From: an uncultured Bryobacterales bacterium
GTDB lineage: Bacteria > Acidobacteriota > Terriglobia > Bryobacterales > UBA6623
Direction: 5' to 3'
Length of the DNA stretch: 64,000 bases
Assembly (NCBI GenBank): GCA_951813605.1
Contig: OX638379.1
Location: 816,471 to 880,470, forward strand
Positions 52,269-61,963 of the stretch are shown piece by piece. Positions within the stretch are counted from its first letter, which is position 1. The number at the start of each line of letters is the position of its first letter. The position numbers and the translations under genes were made by a program. The notes beneath the pieces are model-generated. The model saw nothing but the letters and a program-made list of their open reading frames with translations. It was not told the DNA's origin and ran no database searches.

Positions 52269-55200
52269 TCACCGGATGTACAGGAATTCGTTGAGGCTGA
52301 GCAAGGATTGGCAATAGTCGACCATCGCGAGTCGGTCGGAGTCCGGCATTCCGTCCGCTGCGTACAGATTACGCTGGCTCTCGATAAACGCCAGCCCGGC
52401 AGAGATCTCAGCAGGGTTCGCCGGTCGCGACAAGGCCGCGCGATACGCCATGTCAACCGCCGCTTCCACGTCCTGCCCTTCCAGCCGTTGCGCGAATCCC
52501 TCTGCGTAGCGCCGCGCTTGCGGGCTGTTGAGGAATTGCAGCGCCTGGGGCGCGACGGTCGTTGACGGCCGCATTCCGATGCCCACCAAGTGCTCGGGCC
52601 AGTCGAAGAGCATCATCGACGGAATCAGCTCGCTGCGCTTCACGAAGAAATAGACGCTTCGCCGGCCACTTCCTTCGTTGAGCCTTCCCGGACCGTACAT
52701 CGAGGGATCGAGCATCCCTGAAACGCTCAGCAGCGAATCGCGAATCGCCTCGGCTTCAAGCCGCCTAGGCGTCCATCGCCAGCGAAGTCGGTTGGAGCGG
52801 TCCGCGTCGGACTTGGCATCATCGCTGGAGGAACTCGCCATGTATACGCTGCTCTTCATGATCATGCGGTGCAGCCGTTTCAGGCGCCAACCGCTCGAAA
52901 TCAAATCACGGGCTAGCCAGTCTAGGAGTTCGGGATGAGTGGGACGCGCGCCCATCGCTCCGAAATTGCTGGGCGTGGCGACGATTCCAGTGCCGAAATG
53001 GTAATGCCAGAGCCGGTTTACGATGACCCGTGCAAGCAACGCTCCCGCTCCCTGATCCGGATCCGTGATCCATCGGGCTAGGGATGTCCGGTGGAATCTG
53101 CTGCGGTCCCAGTCAGGCGGGGGCTTCGCCCGCCATCGCTGGTGGGCTGTGCCGCCTCGGATGAGCACCGGCAGGACGCCGGGTTGGGCTGGCGCCGCCT
53201 TCTGGCTGGGATCCCCTCGGCGAAGCAAGTGCGTTTGCTCGAAGAAATGCGGATAGCCCTTGCCTTCGGCGTTGTGCCGAGCCGGCTTGAAGCCTTCGGC
53301 TGACGCCTGGATTTTCGTCGCCGCGGGGATTGGCACCTGCGATTCGTGGTCGCGGATTGCCGCGGTCGCCGCGACCCACTCGGGGTCGTGCCTTGCGTAA
53401 TGGCGGAGCAGCGCCGCTTTGTGGTCAGCCGATAGAGCCTCGACCCCCTCCGTGCCCAGGACAGCAAGTCCGTCTGCCAACGGCTGTGGAGCGCCTTCAT
53501 CGATCAGGAACCCTGTCTCCCTTTCGGTGGAAACTGATAGTCTGACGCGGCCGAGGCTGAAATGCGGGTTGAAGCCGAAGCGCATCTTCACTGTCAGCCG
53601 CGTGCCGTCATCGAAGCCAAGAGGCTCTTCGAATTCGAGGATTGCTGCTTGGCTTGATCCGATCGCTCCGGGCCGGATGGTCCACCCGCTCTTGTCGCTG
53701 CCAGTCTGCACCGACGCCATGATCGAGGATGTGTTCTCGTCCACTTGGTCCGTCGCTAGCGCGCGCTGGAACTTGAGCTTCACGGGCTCTGCCGCCTCGT
53801 CGCCAGCTGGCCGCGCTTCCGCGGTCAGCACGCCTAGAAGGAATTGGCCGTCGTGGGACCTTCCCGGGCCATTGAACGGCAGCGACGGATGGGTCAGCGC
53901 CTCGAGCCGCAATGCCCGGACTCCTTTGGTAGCGAGATTCGCGGTGAAGGTGTAGGACTCGAAGTCGACGTTGTCCCCGCTGAAAAGGATCGAACCGTCG
54001 TCCAGAGCATCGGTCACGGCATTGCTTGCCGTGTCGATCCTCGCAATGTCAAGCACTTGCCAGGGCCCTGTCTCAGTGCCCCGAGCTCCCTCTTTCAGCC
54101 AATTGTGGAAGCCATCCTCGAGTTTCGCTTGTTCAATCGCTCGCCGTTCCTCGTACAGCTTCTTGCGCTTGCCGACCCAGAGTGCCTTCTCTCTCCGGTA
54201 TTCCCCCGGGTTCGGATCGTACTCGATCTCAGTGCGGGTCGTGCGCCCGAACACAGCGGCCATGTTGTAGTAATCGCGGGCCGAGATTGGATCGTGCTTG
54301 TGGTCGTGGCAGCGGGCGCAACCCACTGTGAGCCCGAGCATTGCGGTTCCCAACGTGCCAATCATGTCATCGAGTTCGTCGTAACGAGCCGTCTCGAATT
54401 CCGCCTCTGTGATCTGGGTCGGGAATGCTCCGGCCCCAAGAAAACCGGTGGCCATTAGTGCCAATGGATTCTCTGGCTCAAGTTCGTCGCCGGCTATCTG
54501 CAAGCGTACGAATCGGTCGAAGGGCATGTCGCGATTGAACGCCTTAATCAAGAAGTCTCTGTAGTGGTACGCATACGGGCGGTCGAAGTCTTCCTCGAAC
54601 CCGTGGCTCTCGGCGAATCGGGCGATGTCCATCCAATGGCGTGCCCAGCGCTCGCCGTAGTGGGGTGAATCGAGGAGATCGTCGATCAAGCGGTCGTACG
54701 CTCGAGGCTCGGTGTCGCGGACAAATGCCTCGACTTGCTCGGGGCTGGGCGGCAGACCTAGAAGATTCAGCCAAGCCCGTCGGATCAACGTGCGCCGGTC
54801 GGCAAGTGGATTCGGCTGGATGCCGGCCGCCTCCAGTTTCGCGAGGATGTAGCGGTCGACCGGTGTTTGCGCGGAGTCTTCGTCGGTGACTTGGGGTGGA
54901 GCCGCGTCTGCGAGCGGACGAAACGACCAGAATATAGTGTCGGCTTCCGCCTCTGACAGCACCGCCCCTGCGGGGCCGCCGAGCAATGGCTTGTCGTAAG
55001 GCGCTCCCAGTGCAATCCATCGAGCGACCCTGTCGATCTTCGATTCGGCAAGCTTGTCTTGTCCGAAAGGCATGAAAGGCTCTCGATCGCGTCGCAAGAC
55101 CGCGACGAGCCCACTGGACTCCGCCGTCTCGCCGATTTTGCCGCTGGCGAGCAATGAGCCGCGCGAGGAGAGGTCGAGGCCACCCATCGTCTGCCCGCCT

Positions 55201-55514
55201 CCGTGGCAGGCAAGGCAAGTCTCCACAAACAGCGGTCGGACTTCCTGCCGGAACAATGCGAGGCCTTCGGCCATGCGCGCCGCGTGCTGCTTGTCGACCT
55301 GCTGTGCAGAAGCGGGCATTGCCAGAATCCAGCAGACAGCCGCTAGTGCGCTGGCGCGAGCCCAGCCTCCTATGCCAGGCCCTAAGGCGGACCGTTTCTC
55401 AGCGGCGGCGTTTACATCCCGCGTTTGCCGGGCGCGCATCTCCACACGGCGGATCCATGCGGTCCGGGCGAACCGGCCTTGGCTGACATCCGAAACTGTG
55501 ATGGCATGACGCAT
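52269..55514 (-). CDS. PSD1-type protein: PSCyt1 + DUF1549 + DUF1553, with insert
   Basis: This is an exported protein of about 1,081 residues. The ATG at 55514 has GGAG 6 nt upstream (CTCC at 55521-55524); a later in-frame ATG is at 55439. The leader core is ARASALAAVCWILAMPASAQ. PSCyt1 contains CLACH (100-104); DUF1549 has DRYILAKLEAAGIQPNP, LIRRAWLNLLGLPPS and RWARHWMDIARFAES. The conserved GCARCHDHKHDPI gives a second CxxCH. A beta-rich insert (about 470-680) precedes DUF1553 (VIVNRLWHYHFGTGIV, PSNFGAMGARPTHPELLDWL). The DUF1501 gene follows after 5 nt. The gene diverges from the 1,598-residue diheme protein across 110 nt. Confidence 0.92.
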   Translation of the reverse strand: MRHAITVSDVSQGRFARTAWIRRVEMRARQTRDVNAAAEKRSALGPGIGGWARASALAAVCWILAMPASAQQVDKQHAARMAEGLALFRQEVRPLFVETCLACHGGGQTMGGLDLSSRGSLLASGKIGETAESSGLVAVLRRDREPFMPFGQDKLAESKIDRVARWIALGAPYDKPLLGGPAGAVLSEAEADTIFWSFRPLADAAPPQVTDEDSAQTPVDRYILAKLEAAGIQPNPLADRRTLIRRAWLNLLGLPPSPEQVEAFVRDTEPRAYDRLIDDLLDSPHYGERWARHWMDIARFAESHGFEEDFDRPYAYHYRDFLIKAFNRDMPFDRFVRLQIAGDELEPENPLALMATGFLGAGAFPTQITEAEFETARYDELDDMIGTLGTAMLGLTVGCARCHDHKHDPISARDYYNMAAVFGRTTRTEIEYDPNPGEYRREKALWVGKRKKLYEERRAIEQAKLEDGFHNWLKEGARGTETGPWQVLDIARIDTASNAVTDALDDGSILFSGDNVDFESYTFTANLATKGVRALRLEALTHPSLPFNGPGRSHDGQFLLGVLTAEARPAGDEAAEPVKLKFQRALATDQVDENTSSIMASVQTGSDKSGWTIRPGAIGSSQAAILEFEEPLGFDDGTRLTVKMRFGFNPHFSLGRVRLSVSTERETGFLIDEGAPQPLADGLAVLGTEGVEALSADHKAALLRHYARHDPEWVAATAAIRDHESQVPIPAATKIQASAEGFKPARHNAEGKGYPHFFEQTHLLRRGDPSQKAAPAQPGVLPVLIRGGTAHQRWRAKPPPDWDRSRFHRTSLARWITDPDQGAGALLARVIVNRLWHYHFGTGIVATPSNFGAMGARPTHPELLDWLARDLISSGWRLKRLHRMIMKSSVYMASSSSDDAKSDADRSNRLRWRWTPRRLEAEAIRDSLLSVSGMLDPSMYGPGRLNEGSGRRSVYFFVKRSELIPSMMLFDWPEHLVGIGMRPSTTVAPQALQFLNSPQARRYAEGFAQRLEGQDVEAAVDMAYRAALSRPANPAEISAGLAFIESQRNLYAADGMPDSDRLAMVDYCQSLLSLNEFLYIR

Positions 55515-55624
55515 CGGCGGCTCCAGTATACGAATCCGCAGCGCGACCCATCGGCGTCGGATGGGAATCAATCCGTGATCTTGCCGAGAAAGGTTCGATC
55601 GGGTACGATGGGGCGCGCGAGCAC
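55515..55624. promoter_or_regulatory. Short divergent promoter region between PSD1 and the giant diheme protein
   Basis: Only 110 nt separate the two start codons, so the two transcripts probably share regulation. On the minus strand GTATACT lies about 12 nt before the PSD1 ATG and could be a -10 element of a nearly leaderless transcript, but I see no matching -35. Confidence 0.4.
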
Positions 55625-58600
55625 GTGTCACGCCTAGGCTTCCTCCCCAACCGCGCGCGGACTTTCGCGGGCCGGTTGCTGCCTTCCCTCTCGCTATTGT
55701 TCTCGGTAACTATGGCGACGGCCTCCGTTCGGGAGTCTGCGGAGACGATTTCCTTCAATACGGAATGGAGCCGTACATGGGCCTTCGACGACGGTGATGC
55801 CTTCGAGTTGAGCGTTCGCATCGAGCGGCCGTCCACCTTACCGCCCAATGCCCGCATCGAAGTTTCCTGGGACGGCCCGGACCTGCGGGAACTTGCCTAC
55901 AAGGGCGACCGCGGTGACGCGGGCGTCGCGGCGACCTCCGATTGGGCCAAGATCCTCCACGCTTTGGACCCTGATTTGCACTTGGTCTACCGGGCACCGC
56001 GTTCCGGGGCTTACACGTTGCGACTCAGATCCGTGCAGCATGGTGCGCAGCCTCTTGGCGAGATTCCACACGACACCGGTCTCGCGCCGCTGGCAACCCC
56101 GCTTCCCAATGAGACTCCGGCCGTCCGGGGCGTCGATTTGGGAATCTCCTTGCGTCCCATCGATTCGCTCTCCAGTCGCGATTTGGTTCTGGAGGCGGAA
56201 CCGAATAACGCGCCGGAGCAGGCAACCAACCTCATCTTCCCTGCTTCCGACGGCGAGCAAGTCTTGTATGTCATCGGCGGCTCGGACGAAATCGAGTACT
56301 ACAACAACACCAAGCTCGGCAGCAACCCGGACGATTGGTACCGGATCGAATACAGGGGCAGCGAGCCGAAGTTCCTGAGCGCGAACCTGCAGATCGTCGA
56401 GCCAGTGGTCAGCGCTCGGATCCGTTTTTACAAGCAGGGCGAGCCGACTGCAGAGGAACTGCGAGAGCGTGCGGTGCCGAACAGCAACGACTTCTCGAAC
56501 TTCAACCCCATTCCCTACGTCCATCCGCCCGCGGCGGTCATCCCCGGTCCGGTTCCGGTCTACACGTACGAGGACGGTCGTGCCATCAACGAACGAGACC
56601 ATCAGCAAGATCGCACGTTCCGCACCTTCGTGACGAGGAAGCTCGAACCCGGACACACGTACTACTTGCGGGTCGAAGCGAACCAGCCTCACTACGAGAT
56701 GCAGGTGCGGCTTTTCGATCCCGCTCCGTACGACGATCCGGTTGAGGCGGTGCGACAGGCGGTCTACTACCACCTTGCGGAGATCGACGCGTGGCTGATT
56801 CACCGCCCGCGAAACATCGCGCCGCACCGCAGGATCCGGGACGCGACCGCGCTCTTCGGAGAGAACTGCATGAGCTGTCACACCCAGAGCGGCGTATGGG
56901 GCGTCGCGGACGCTTTCCGCAACGGCTACGGCCCCAACGGGGTCGAGCAGAACTACCGGCGGCTAGTCAACACCATGTACGAGTCCCTCCGGCTGACTAA
57001 CAAGCTCAAGGACGCGGCGGTCAACACGAGCGTCGCTCCGAATGACCTCGGGGACGGTCCGGCGGGCACGCGCGTGGCAGGCCGCAATATCGTGCTTCAC
57101 GAGCGCACCGCCCGGCCCAAGAAGCTTCATGCCCAGTGGCAGCGGCGCACGGCAAATTACGTGCTTCAAACGGCCGATCCGAAAGGCATCAATGCAGCCG
57201 GGCGCGGGTCGAATTTCGGCCCTAATGTAGTCTTCAAGTTCTCAGCGGAGGTCTTGGAACGGGCTTGGCGCGACACCGGGGAGCCACGCTATTTCTTCGG
57301 TCTCGAGGAAAAGGGCCGCAGGATTCTCGCCACTGGGGACAACATCCGAGTCACCGACGACTACGGGCACCGAATCGAGTTTGTTCATCGAATCTGGCCC
57401 GCGGACTACGTGGAGCAAGTTCGGAAGCTGACAAATTCCCCCAGGCGCGTGGCGCAGGCGCGCCGCTTGGATGACGATTTGCGGAAGCGCGCGACGAAAG
57501 ACCTGCAGCGCTTGCTTGCGCTGCAACGGGACGATGGCGGCTGGGGCTTCAATCCTGGCAAGGCCGGAGAAAACGGCAACTGGGTCAGGCCCGACGACCA
57601 CAGCTACCCGGCCGCCACCTCCGTGGCCCTCATTGCGCTCGAAGCCGCCGGTCGGCGTGCCGGCGACCCTGTTGTGGCGAAAGGCGTTCGATGGATGCTG
57701 CGAAACCAATACCCCTACGGCCTTTGGAATGCCGCTGCGGCCACTGGCTTCGTGACCAGCGCCTATGCGATCCGGGCGCTCAGCCGATTGCACCCCGCTT
57801 CGCCCGCGCCAGCGGTTCCCGATACTTCCTTCGATCCGAACGGCTCGTTCCTAGAGTCGCTCGGAAAGGTGCGCGCGGCGCAAGCGACCGGCGAGTCGCG
57901 CTATGTCGATTTGCTCTTGGCAGCGGTTCGGAGCCCGCGTCCCCAGGTCCGCCTCTACGGCCTGCTGGGCTTGGGCGGGGCATTGGCCCACGAGGCCGCG
58001 CCGACGCTCGTCGAACACTTGGGCGATCCAGTGAAAAGCTGCCGCGAGGCCGCGTTCTGGTCACTGCGTCAGCTTCTGCTCGACGGAGGCGCTTGGGATC
58101 TCATTGCCGCCGCGTATCGCGACGGCAACGACTTCGCTCGTCAGTCCGTTATGCAGGCTTTGGTAACGCGGGCACACTTGCCTGGCTCCGGGGTGGATGT
58201 CGACCTTTCGGAACTGGCGGGCGTGCTAACTGCCGGCATGGTCGATCCTCATCCCGCAGTGCGGGCCTTCGCGTTCAAAGCGGCGTGGCACTGGTGGGTT
58301 TGGAACCCGCCGATGAGAGAGCCCATCAACCGGGCATGGATCGACGCCTTGCTGCGCGAGGAGAGCGAGGCCCAGGTCGATATGGCGTTGCGATACTCGA
58401 CGATCTCCCTTTTCGTCGTCAACGGGCAGGTGAACAATATCACGGGCGGCAAGTATCTGGATCAGCAATACCCGGAGCTTGCCACCCTGTACAGCGAACT
58501 GGACGCATGGAGAGAGTCTGCGCCGGAGGAGCAGCGGCTGCTATTGGACCGCCGGCTGACCGCAATGGCCGCATCGCATTACATGGAGCGCGCGAACCAG

Positions 58601-60421
58601 CAGAGCCCCGGCCAATTCGCGTACAGCACGCCCGGTGCTACCGAACTCTTCGGCAAGGCCGTGCTCGCGGTTTACCGAGATGGTTCCGACGGGACGATTC
58701 CCTGGAAATCCATCGCGTTGGAAGGCGCGCGCAACATCACTCACAGGCCTCTGCAGGACACGATTCTCGAACTGCTGCACACAACGGATCCGGCAGTGGT
58801 TGCGATTGCGGCTCGCGCCCTGTCCAACCCCGGGGAATTGTCGCTGCCAGCCCGCCCGTACGCATTGGAGCCTTTGCTGCGAGTGCTCCGCTTGTATGCC
58901 CGTGACGGCCGGGAGAAGGACGCGGACGCGTTGGCGAACTTCCTTGCCCGCGTGAATTGGAACTTCGAAGGCGTCGGCGAGGACGAGGAGGCCGCGTTCT
59001 ACCGGCTGCTGCTCGGTCTTGGCGAGAGCGATCGCGCTTCTGCCGAAGGAGGTTCGGCGACGCTGCTTGGGAAGCCCATGCCGTCCGGGACCGTCTCCTT
59101 GGACGAGGATTCCTATTCCCCCCTGATCGCGCGGATATTGGGCGAGAATCGGACGCTGCATCGAAGGGAGGCGTTCCGGCACCTCTCAAGCGACCCGAGG
59201 CTATGGCTTGACTCGACAGAGTGGATGCTTGCCTTTCGCCAAGGGGCGGAAAGCTTGGACGAGGCGGTCGAGGGCGCGACCGAAGCGGAAGACTTGGAGG
59301 TGGCCGAACTCACGTTCGGGCGAACCACCGAACAAATGATCCCCGGAGGCGTCGCGAGCAACAACAGCGTTCTGATTTGGGAAGAGGGCAAGGTCGGCGC
59401 GCATATATCGTTCGCTCTCGACTCGCCCGCGCCGGGCCAATACGAATTGCTCGGCGCCTTCCTGTACGGGGCGTCGCATGGGATTGTAGAGGCCACGCTC
59501 GGCGGCGTGCCCGTCCTAGAGCAGACCGACTTCTACCGGCCTGACGTGAGCTCGACCGGGCCCATGCCACTTGGTGTATTCGACCTAAGCGAAGGGCGCA
59601 GCCTGTTCACAGTGAGAATGCTTGGAACCAACGCCGACGCCGAGCCCGAGTTCAAGTTCGGGCTGGACTACCTCAAGCTCTCTCCGCACGAGGGGGCCCA
59701 GTCCCTATTCACGAAAGACGCCCGTGGGGTCGACATCATCGATCCCGTCGCGTTGGCCAAGACCGAGGCTGTCGGAATGTTCGTCCGCTGGTTCTCGCCC
59801 GACGCCGCGAGAGATACTCGAGACCTCGCGTCGAGGCTAGCGGGGTTGCCTTCGCTGCGCCGGAATCCCGAGGTGCGGAAGGCCATCGCGGCCTACGTGG
59901 AGAGCGAGCCGGTCGCGAGCATTAGGACGCGCTTGAAGAACTTGCTCGCCAACGACGACGAGCGATTTGGCGCCGACCTCCGCCAACTCATCGAGGACGC
60001 CCGGAAATCCGGGGCTCCTCTTCATCGACCACTGGAACCGACGGACGCGTTCGTCGCCGACATTCTTCACTTCCGAGACTATGTCTTCGCGGAAATGAAC
60101 AGGCTCAGCGACCGGGACGACAAAGCTTGCATTTCCTGCCACGGAGTGCCCGGGCGGGTTCCGACCCTGTACTTGCATCCACCGGACGGTGCCGGCCACA
60201 TCGGTGCCGCGGAGGTCCTGGCGAACTATCGCAAGCTCCAAAACCGCGTGGATGTATCGGAACCAGAACTGAGCCTTCTCCTCCGGAAGCCCCTTAATGT
60301 CCAATCGGGCCAAGAGGAAGGGCACCAAGGCGGCCTTCGCTTCGAGACGGACGACCAAGGCTTCCAAATACTGCGCGATTGGGTGTTCAAGCAGGCCGAA
60401 CTGCAGTCTGGCTCGAACTGA
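55625..60421 (+). CDS. Giant diheme protein: beta domain, CxxCH, cyclase-like toroid, HEAT, beta-sandwich, CxxCH
   Basis: This 1,598-residue exported protein starts with GTG and has a leader (AGRLLPSLSLLFSVTMATASV). Residues about 40-400 are beta-rich, with PPC-like features (GAYTLRLRS, PGHTYYLRVEANQPHYEM). The first heme motif CMSCH is at 415-419. At about 620-720 a repeated alpha segment resembles prenyltransferase/squalene-cyclase toroids (LLALQRDDGGWGFNPGK, SYPAATSVALIALEAAGRR). About 770-900 are HEAT-like repeats (APTLVEHLGDPVKSCREAAF). At about 1225-1356 lies a beta-sandwich ending FGLDYLKLSP, like carbohydrate-binding modules. The C-terminus holds CISCH (1502-1506) in a cytochrome c-like region. 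I do not recognise the whole architecture. It faces the PSD1-DUF1501 operon. Confidence 0.85.
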   Translation: MSRLGFLPNRARTFAGRLLPSLSLLFSVTMATASVRESAETISFNTEWSRTWAFDDGDAFELSVRIERPSTLPPNARIEVSWDGPDLRELAYKGDRGDAGVAATSDWAKILHALDPDLHLVYRAPRSGAYTLRLRSVQHGAQPLGEIPHDTGLAPLATPLPNETPAVRGVDLGISLRPIDSLSSRDLVLEAEPNNAPEQATNLIFPASDGEQVLYVIGGSDEIEYYNNTKLGSNPDDWYRIEYRGSEPKFLSANLQIVEPVVSARIRFYKQGEPTAEELRERAVPNSNDFSNFNPIPYVHPPAAVIPGPVPVYTYEDGRAINERDHQQDRTFRTFVTRKLEPGHTYYLRVEANQPHYEMQVRLFDPAPYDDPVEAVRQAVYYHLAEIDAWLIHRPRNIAPHRRIRDATALFGENCMSCHTQSGVWGVADAFRNGYGPNGVEQNYRRLVNTMYESLRLTNKLKDAAVNTSVAPNDLGDGPAGTRVAGRNIVLHERTARPKKLHAQWQRRTANYVLQTADPKGINAAGRGSNFGPNVVFKFSAEVLERAWRDTGEPRYFFGLEEKGRRILATGDNIRVTDDYGHRIEFVHRIWPADYVEQVRKLTNSPRRVAQARRLDDDLRKRATKDLQRLLALQRDDGGWGFNPGKAGENGNWVRPDDHSYPAATSVALIALEAAGRRAGDPVVAKGVRWMLRNQYPYGLWNAAAATGFVTSAYAIRALSRLHPASPAPAVPDTSFDPNGSFLESLGKVRAAQATGESRYVDLLLAAVRSPRPQVRLYGLLGLGGALAHEAAPTLVEHLGDPVKSCREAAFWSLRQLLLDGGAWDLIAAAYRDGNDFARQSVMQALVTRAHLPGSGVDVDLSELAGVLTAGMVDPHPAVRAFAFKAAWHWWVWNPPMREPINRAWIDALLREESEAQVDMALRYSTISLFVVNGQVNNITGGKYLDQQYPELATLYSELDAWRESAPEEQRLLLDRRLTAMAASHYMERANQQSPGQFAYSTPGATELFGKAVLAVYRDGSDGTIPWKSIALEGARNITHRPLQDTILELLHTTDPAVVAIAARALSNPGELSLPARPYALEPLLRVLRLYARDGREKDADALANFLARVNWNFEGVGEDEEAAFYRLLLGLGESDRASAEGGSATLLGKPMPSGTVSLDEDSYSPLIARILGENRTLHRREAFRHLSSDPRLWLDSTEWMLAFRQGAESLDEAVEGATEAEDLEVAELTFGRTTEQMIPGGVASNNSVLIWEEGKVGAHISFALDSPAPGQYELLGAFLYGASHGIVEATLGGVPVLEQTDFYRPDVSSTGPMPLGVFDLSEGRSLFTVRMLGTNADAEPEFKFGLDYLKLSPHEGAQSLFTKDARGVDIIDPVALAKTEAVGMFVRWFSPDAARDTRDLASRLAGLPSLRRNPEVRKAIAAYVESEPVASIRTRLKNLLANDDERFGADLRQLIEDARKSGAPLHRPLEPTDAFVADILHFRDYVFAEMNRLSDRDDKACISCHGVPGRVPTLYLHPPDGAGHIGAAEVLANYRKLQNRVDVSEPELSLLLRKPLNVQSGQEEGHQGGLRFETDDQGFQILRDWVFKQAELQSGSN

Positions 60422-60754
60422 GCTCGACGGACTGCCGCGGGAACGGTGATTCCCGCGAGTTCTCCTCCCCATGCATCTCGTCCCGAGGCTATGGAGAGAT
60501 GGATGGAAGCGCCAATGAGAGAATTCCTGCGAGCCTGTTGCAGAGGTCGATGGTGCTCCAGTCCAGTGAACGGCGCTAAAAGAGCGTCTATTGGCCAGTG
60601 TCCGAGTCCTCGTCGCGGCCCTGTGCCGGGCATTGCATCAAGAGCCTAGGCAACCGATCGCAAGCGACGGCTGCGATCCTGTGGCCGCTCCGGGCCTGGC
60701 CCGCCTCGTTCGCCCGGGTCGCTTGGGCAATAGAGCAAGGTCCCGGGGCCGGGA
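60422..60754. other. Convergent gap
   Basis: Gap between the giant gene and the GyrI-like gene; no gene and no clear terminator recognised. Confidence 0.35.
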
Positions 60755-61363
60755 TCAGCAAACGGGTTGGCGAAGGACAGTCCTGAGCCTTTCCGGTGCC
60801 GTGCGGCGCGGGTCGGAGAGGTAAATCTGGTGATGCTTGCCGACCAACTCCAAGCCTTCCGACTCCGCGAAAGCATGCATCGACTTGACCGTCAGCCCCA
60901 TCCCGCAGTAAGGCCCGACATAAAGGACTTGTACCTCGCGTCCCTCTTCCAGCGAAGCCGTCCTGATCTCCTCGTGCATGGGAGTGGCCTTGCCTTTCTT
61001 CTCGAGCGCGGCCAGCGTTGCCGCGATGTCGGCTTCGGTAACGTGTTCCAATTGCATCAGCATCGCCGACCACTTCCATTCATCAAGCCGGTTCTCTTCG
61101 AAGGCTGCCGGGTCGTCAGACCACCAGAGCGTTTCCAACGGGGGCATCACGAAATCCATGCGGTCTTCGGCCTTCAACATGAACTTCATGGAATATACAG
61201 TCGAATACAAAACGCCGATCGCACCTTGAAACGCCTCGCTCTCCGGTACCCCTTGCCCGTCGACCAAGAGGTACCGGAACGTCGGCACTTCCACGAGATG
61301 CGGCACGCGCGTCGGCGCGAACAATGCCTTGTACTGTTTCTTGATGTCGATCTTGCCCGGCAT
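60755..61363 (-). CDS. GyrI-like small-molecule-binding protein
   Basis: This 202-residue cytoplasmic protein has the GyrI-like/SOUL-type fold. The start at 61363 (ATG) follows the family pattern; the frame is open to a TTG at 61444 with no homology. Blocks: MPGKIDIKKQYKALFAP, VEVPTFRYLLVDGQGVPESE, FQGAIGVLYSTVYSMKFML, DFVMPPLETLWW, KWSAMLMQLEHVTEADI, EVQVLYVGPYCGMGLTV, GKHHQIYLSDPRRTAPERL. Such proteins bind small hydrophobic ligands and act as stand-alone sensors. It has no leader and no operon partner in the same direction. Confidence 0.88.
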   Translation of the reverse strand: MPGKIDIKKQYKALFAPTRVPHLVEVPTFRYLLVDGQGVPESEAFQGAIGVLYSTVYSMKFMLKAEDRMDFVMPPLETLWWSDDPAAFEENRLDEWKWSAMLMQLEHVTEADIAATLAALEKKGKATPMHEEIRTASLEEGREVQVLYVGPYCGMGLTVKSMHAFAESEGLELVGKHHQIYLSDPRRTAPERLRTVLRQPVC

Positions 61364-61963
61364 GGGTTGTGGATTCCCGCTTTCGAATCCAATGCGCTGA
61401 GCCTTCTTGCCCACTTGCAAGATAGCAGCCGACTGGGATTGCAAAGCGCACGCTTTGAATTGCCGAGTTCAAGGCTGGATCGCTGATTCGGAATCCAAGA
61501 CTCGACAAGGCCCGGCTGGAGTGCGATCTAGAGAAAAAGCAAAGTGAAACCGGGGATGCCTCTTCGGTCAGAGGCGGTCAAGCCCTCATTGCAGAAGCTC
61601 GTCGGATTCCTTCGGTTCACGCAATCGGGGCATCCGCACTAGGCGGTGCATCGCAAGGCCGGGATCGAATTTGTCGCCTGCCAGGGGTCCCGCAGCCCGT
61701 GATCTGGTTGCGCGATTCCCTCGGCGTCTCGCAAACCGCGCAGAATTCTCAGGTCGACACCTCAAGCGATACTGCCTATGCAGCCACCTAGGCCCGGCTC
61801 ATGGCCAAGTGCACCCTCGATTGCGAGCTTAGAGCCGCCCGCCGCATCAAGCGGCGGGCGGACTCCGGAACTCAGCAAGATTCAAGAGGCGGATCCCCGG
61901 GGACTGCCGCATGGTCGGACGTTGCCCCGAAACATCGCTCTTTGGCTCCCGCTGCAGCGAGAC
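61364..61963. other. 600-nt stretch with a strong hairpin
   Basis: No gene is supported; short plus-strand frames here are antisense-like. It contains the perfect inverted repeat at 61835-61861 described separately. Confidence 0.4.
61835..61861. terminator. Perfect 11-bp GC hairpin downstream of the TonB receptor
   Basis: The arms CCGCCCGCCGC and GCGGCGGGCGG are exact inverted complements around the loop ATCAA. Three more pairs (GAG with CTC) can form outside across a bulged A. It lies about 100 nt beyond the stop of the minus-strand receptor gene. No T-run follows on either strand, so it may be a factor-dependent terminator, an mRNA-stabilising stem or a REP-like element. Confidence 0.5.

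Noticed and set aside
57691-58905. 404-codon plus-strand frame
   Set aside because: Overlaps the giant diheme gene in another frame, Arg-rich and without domain pattern.
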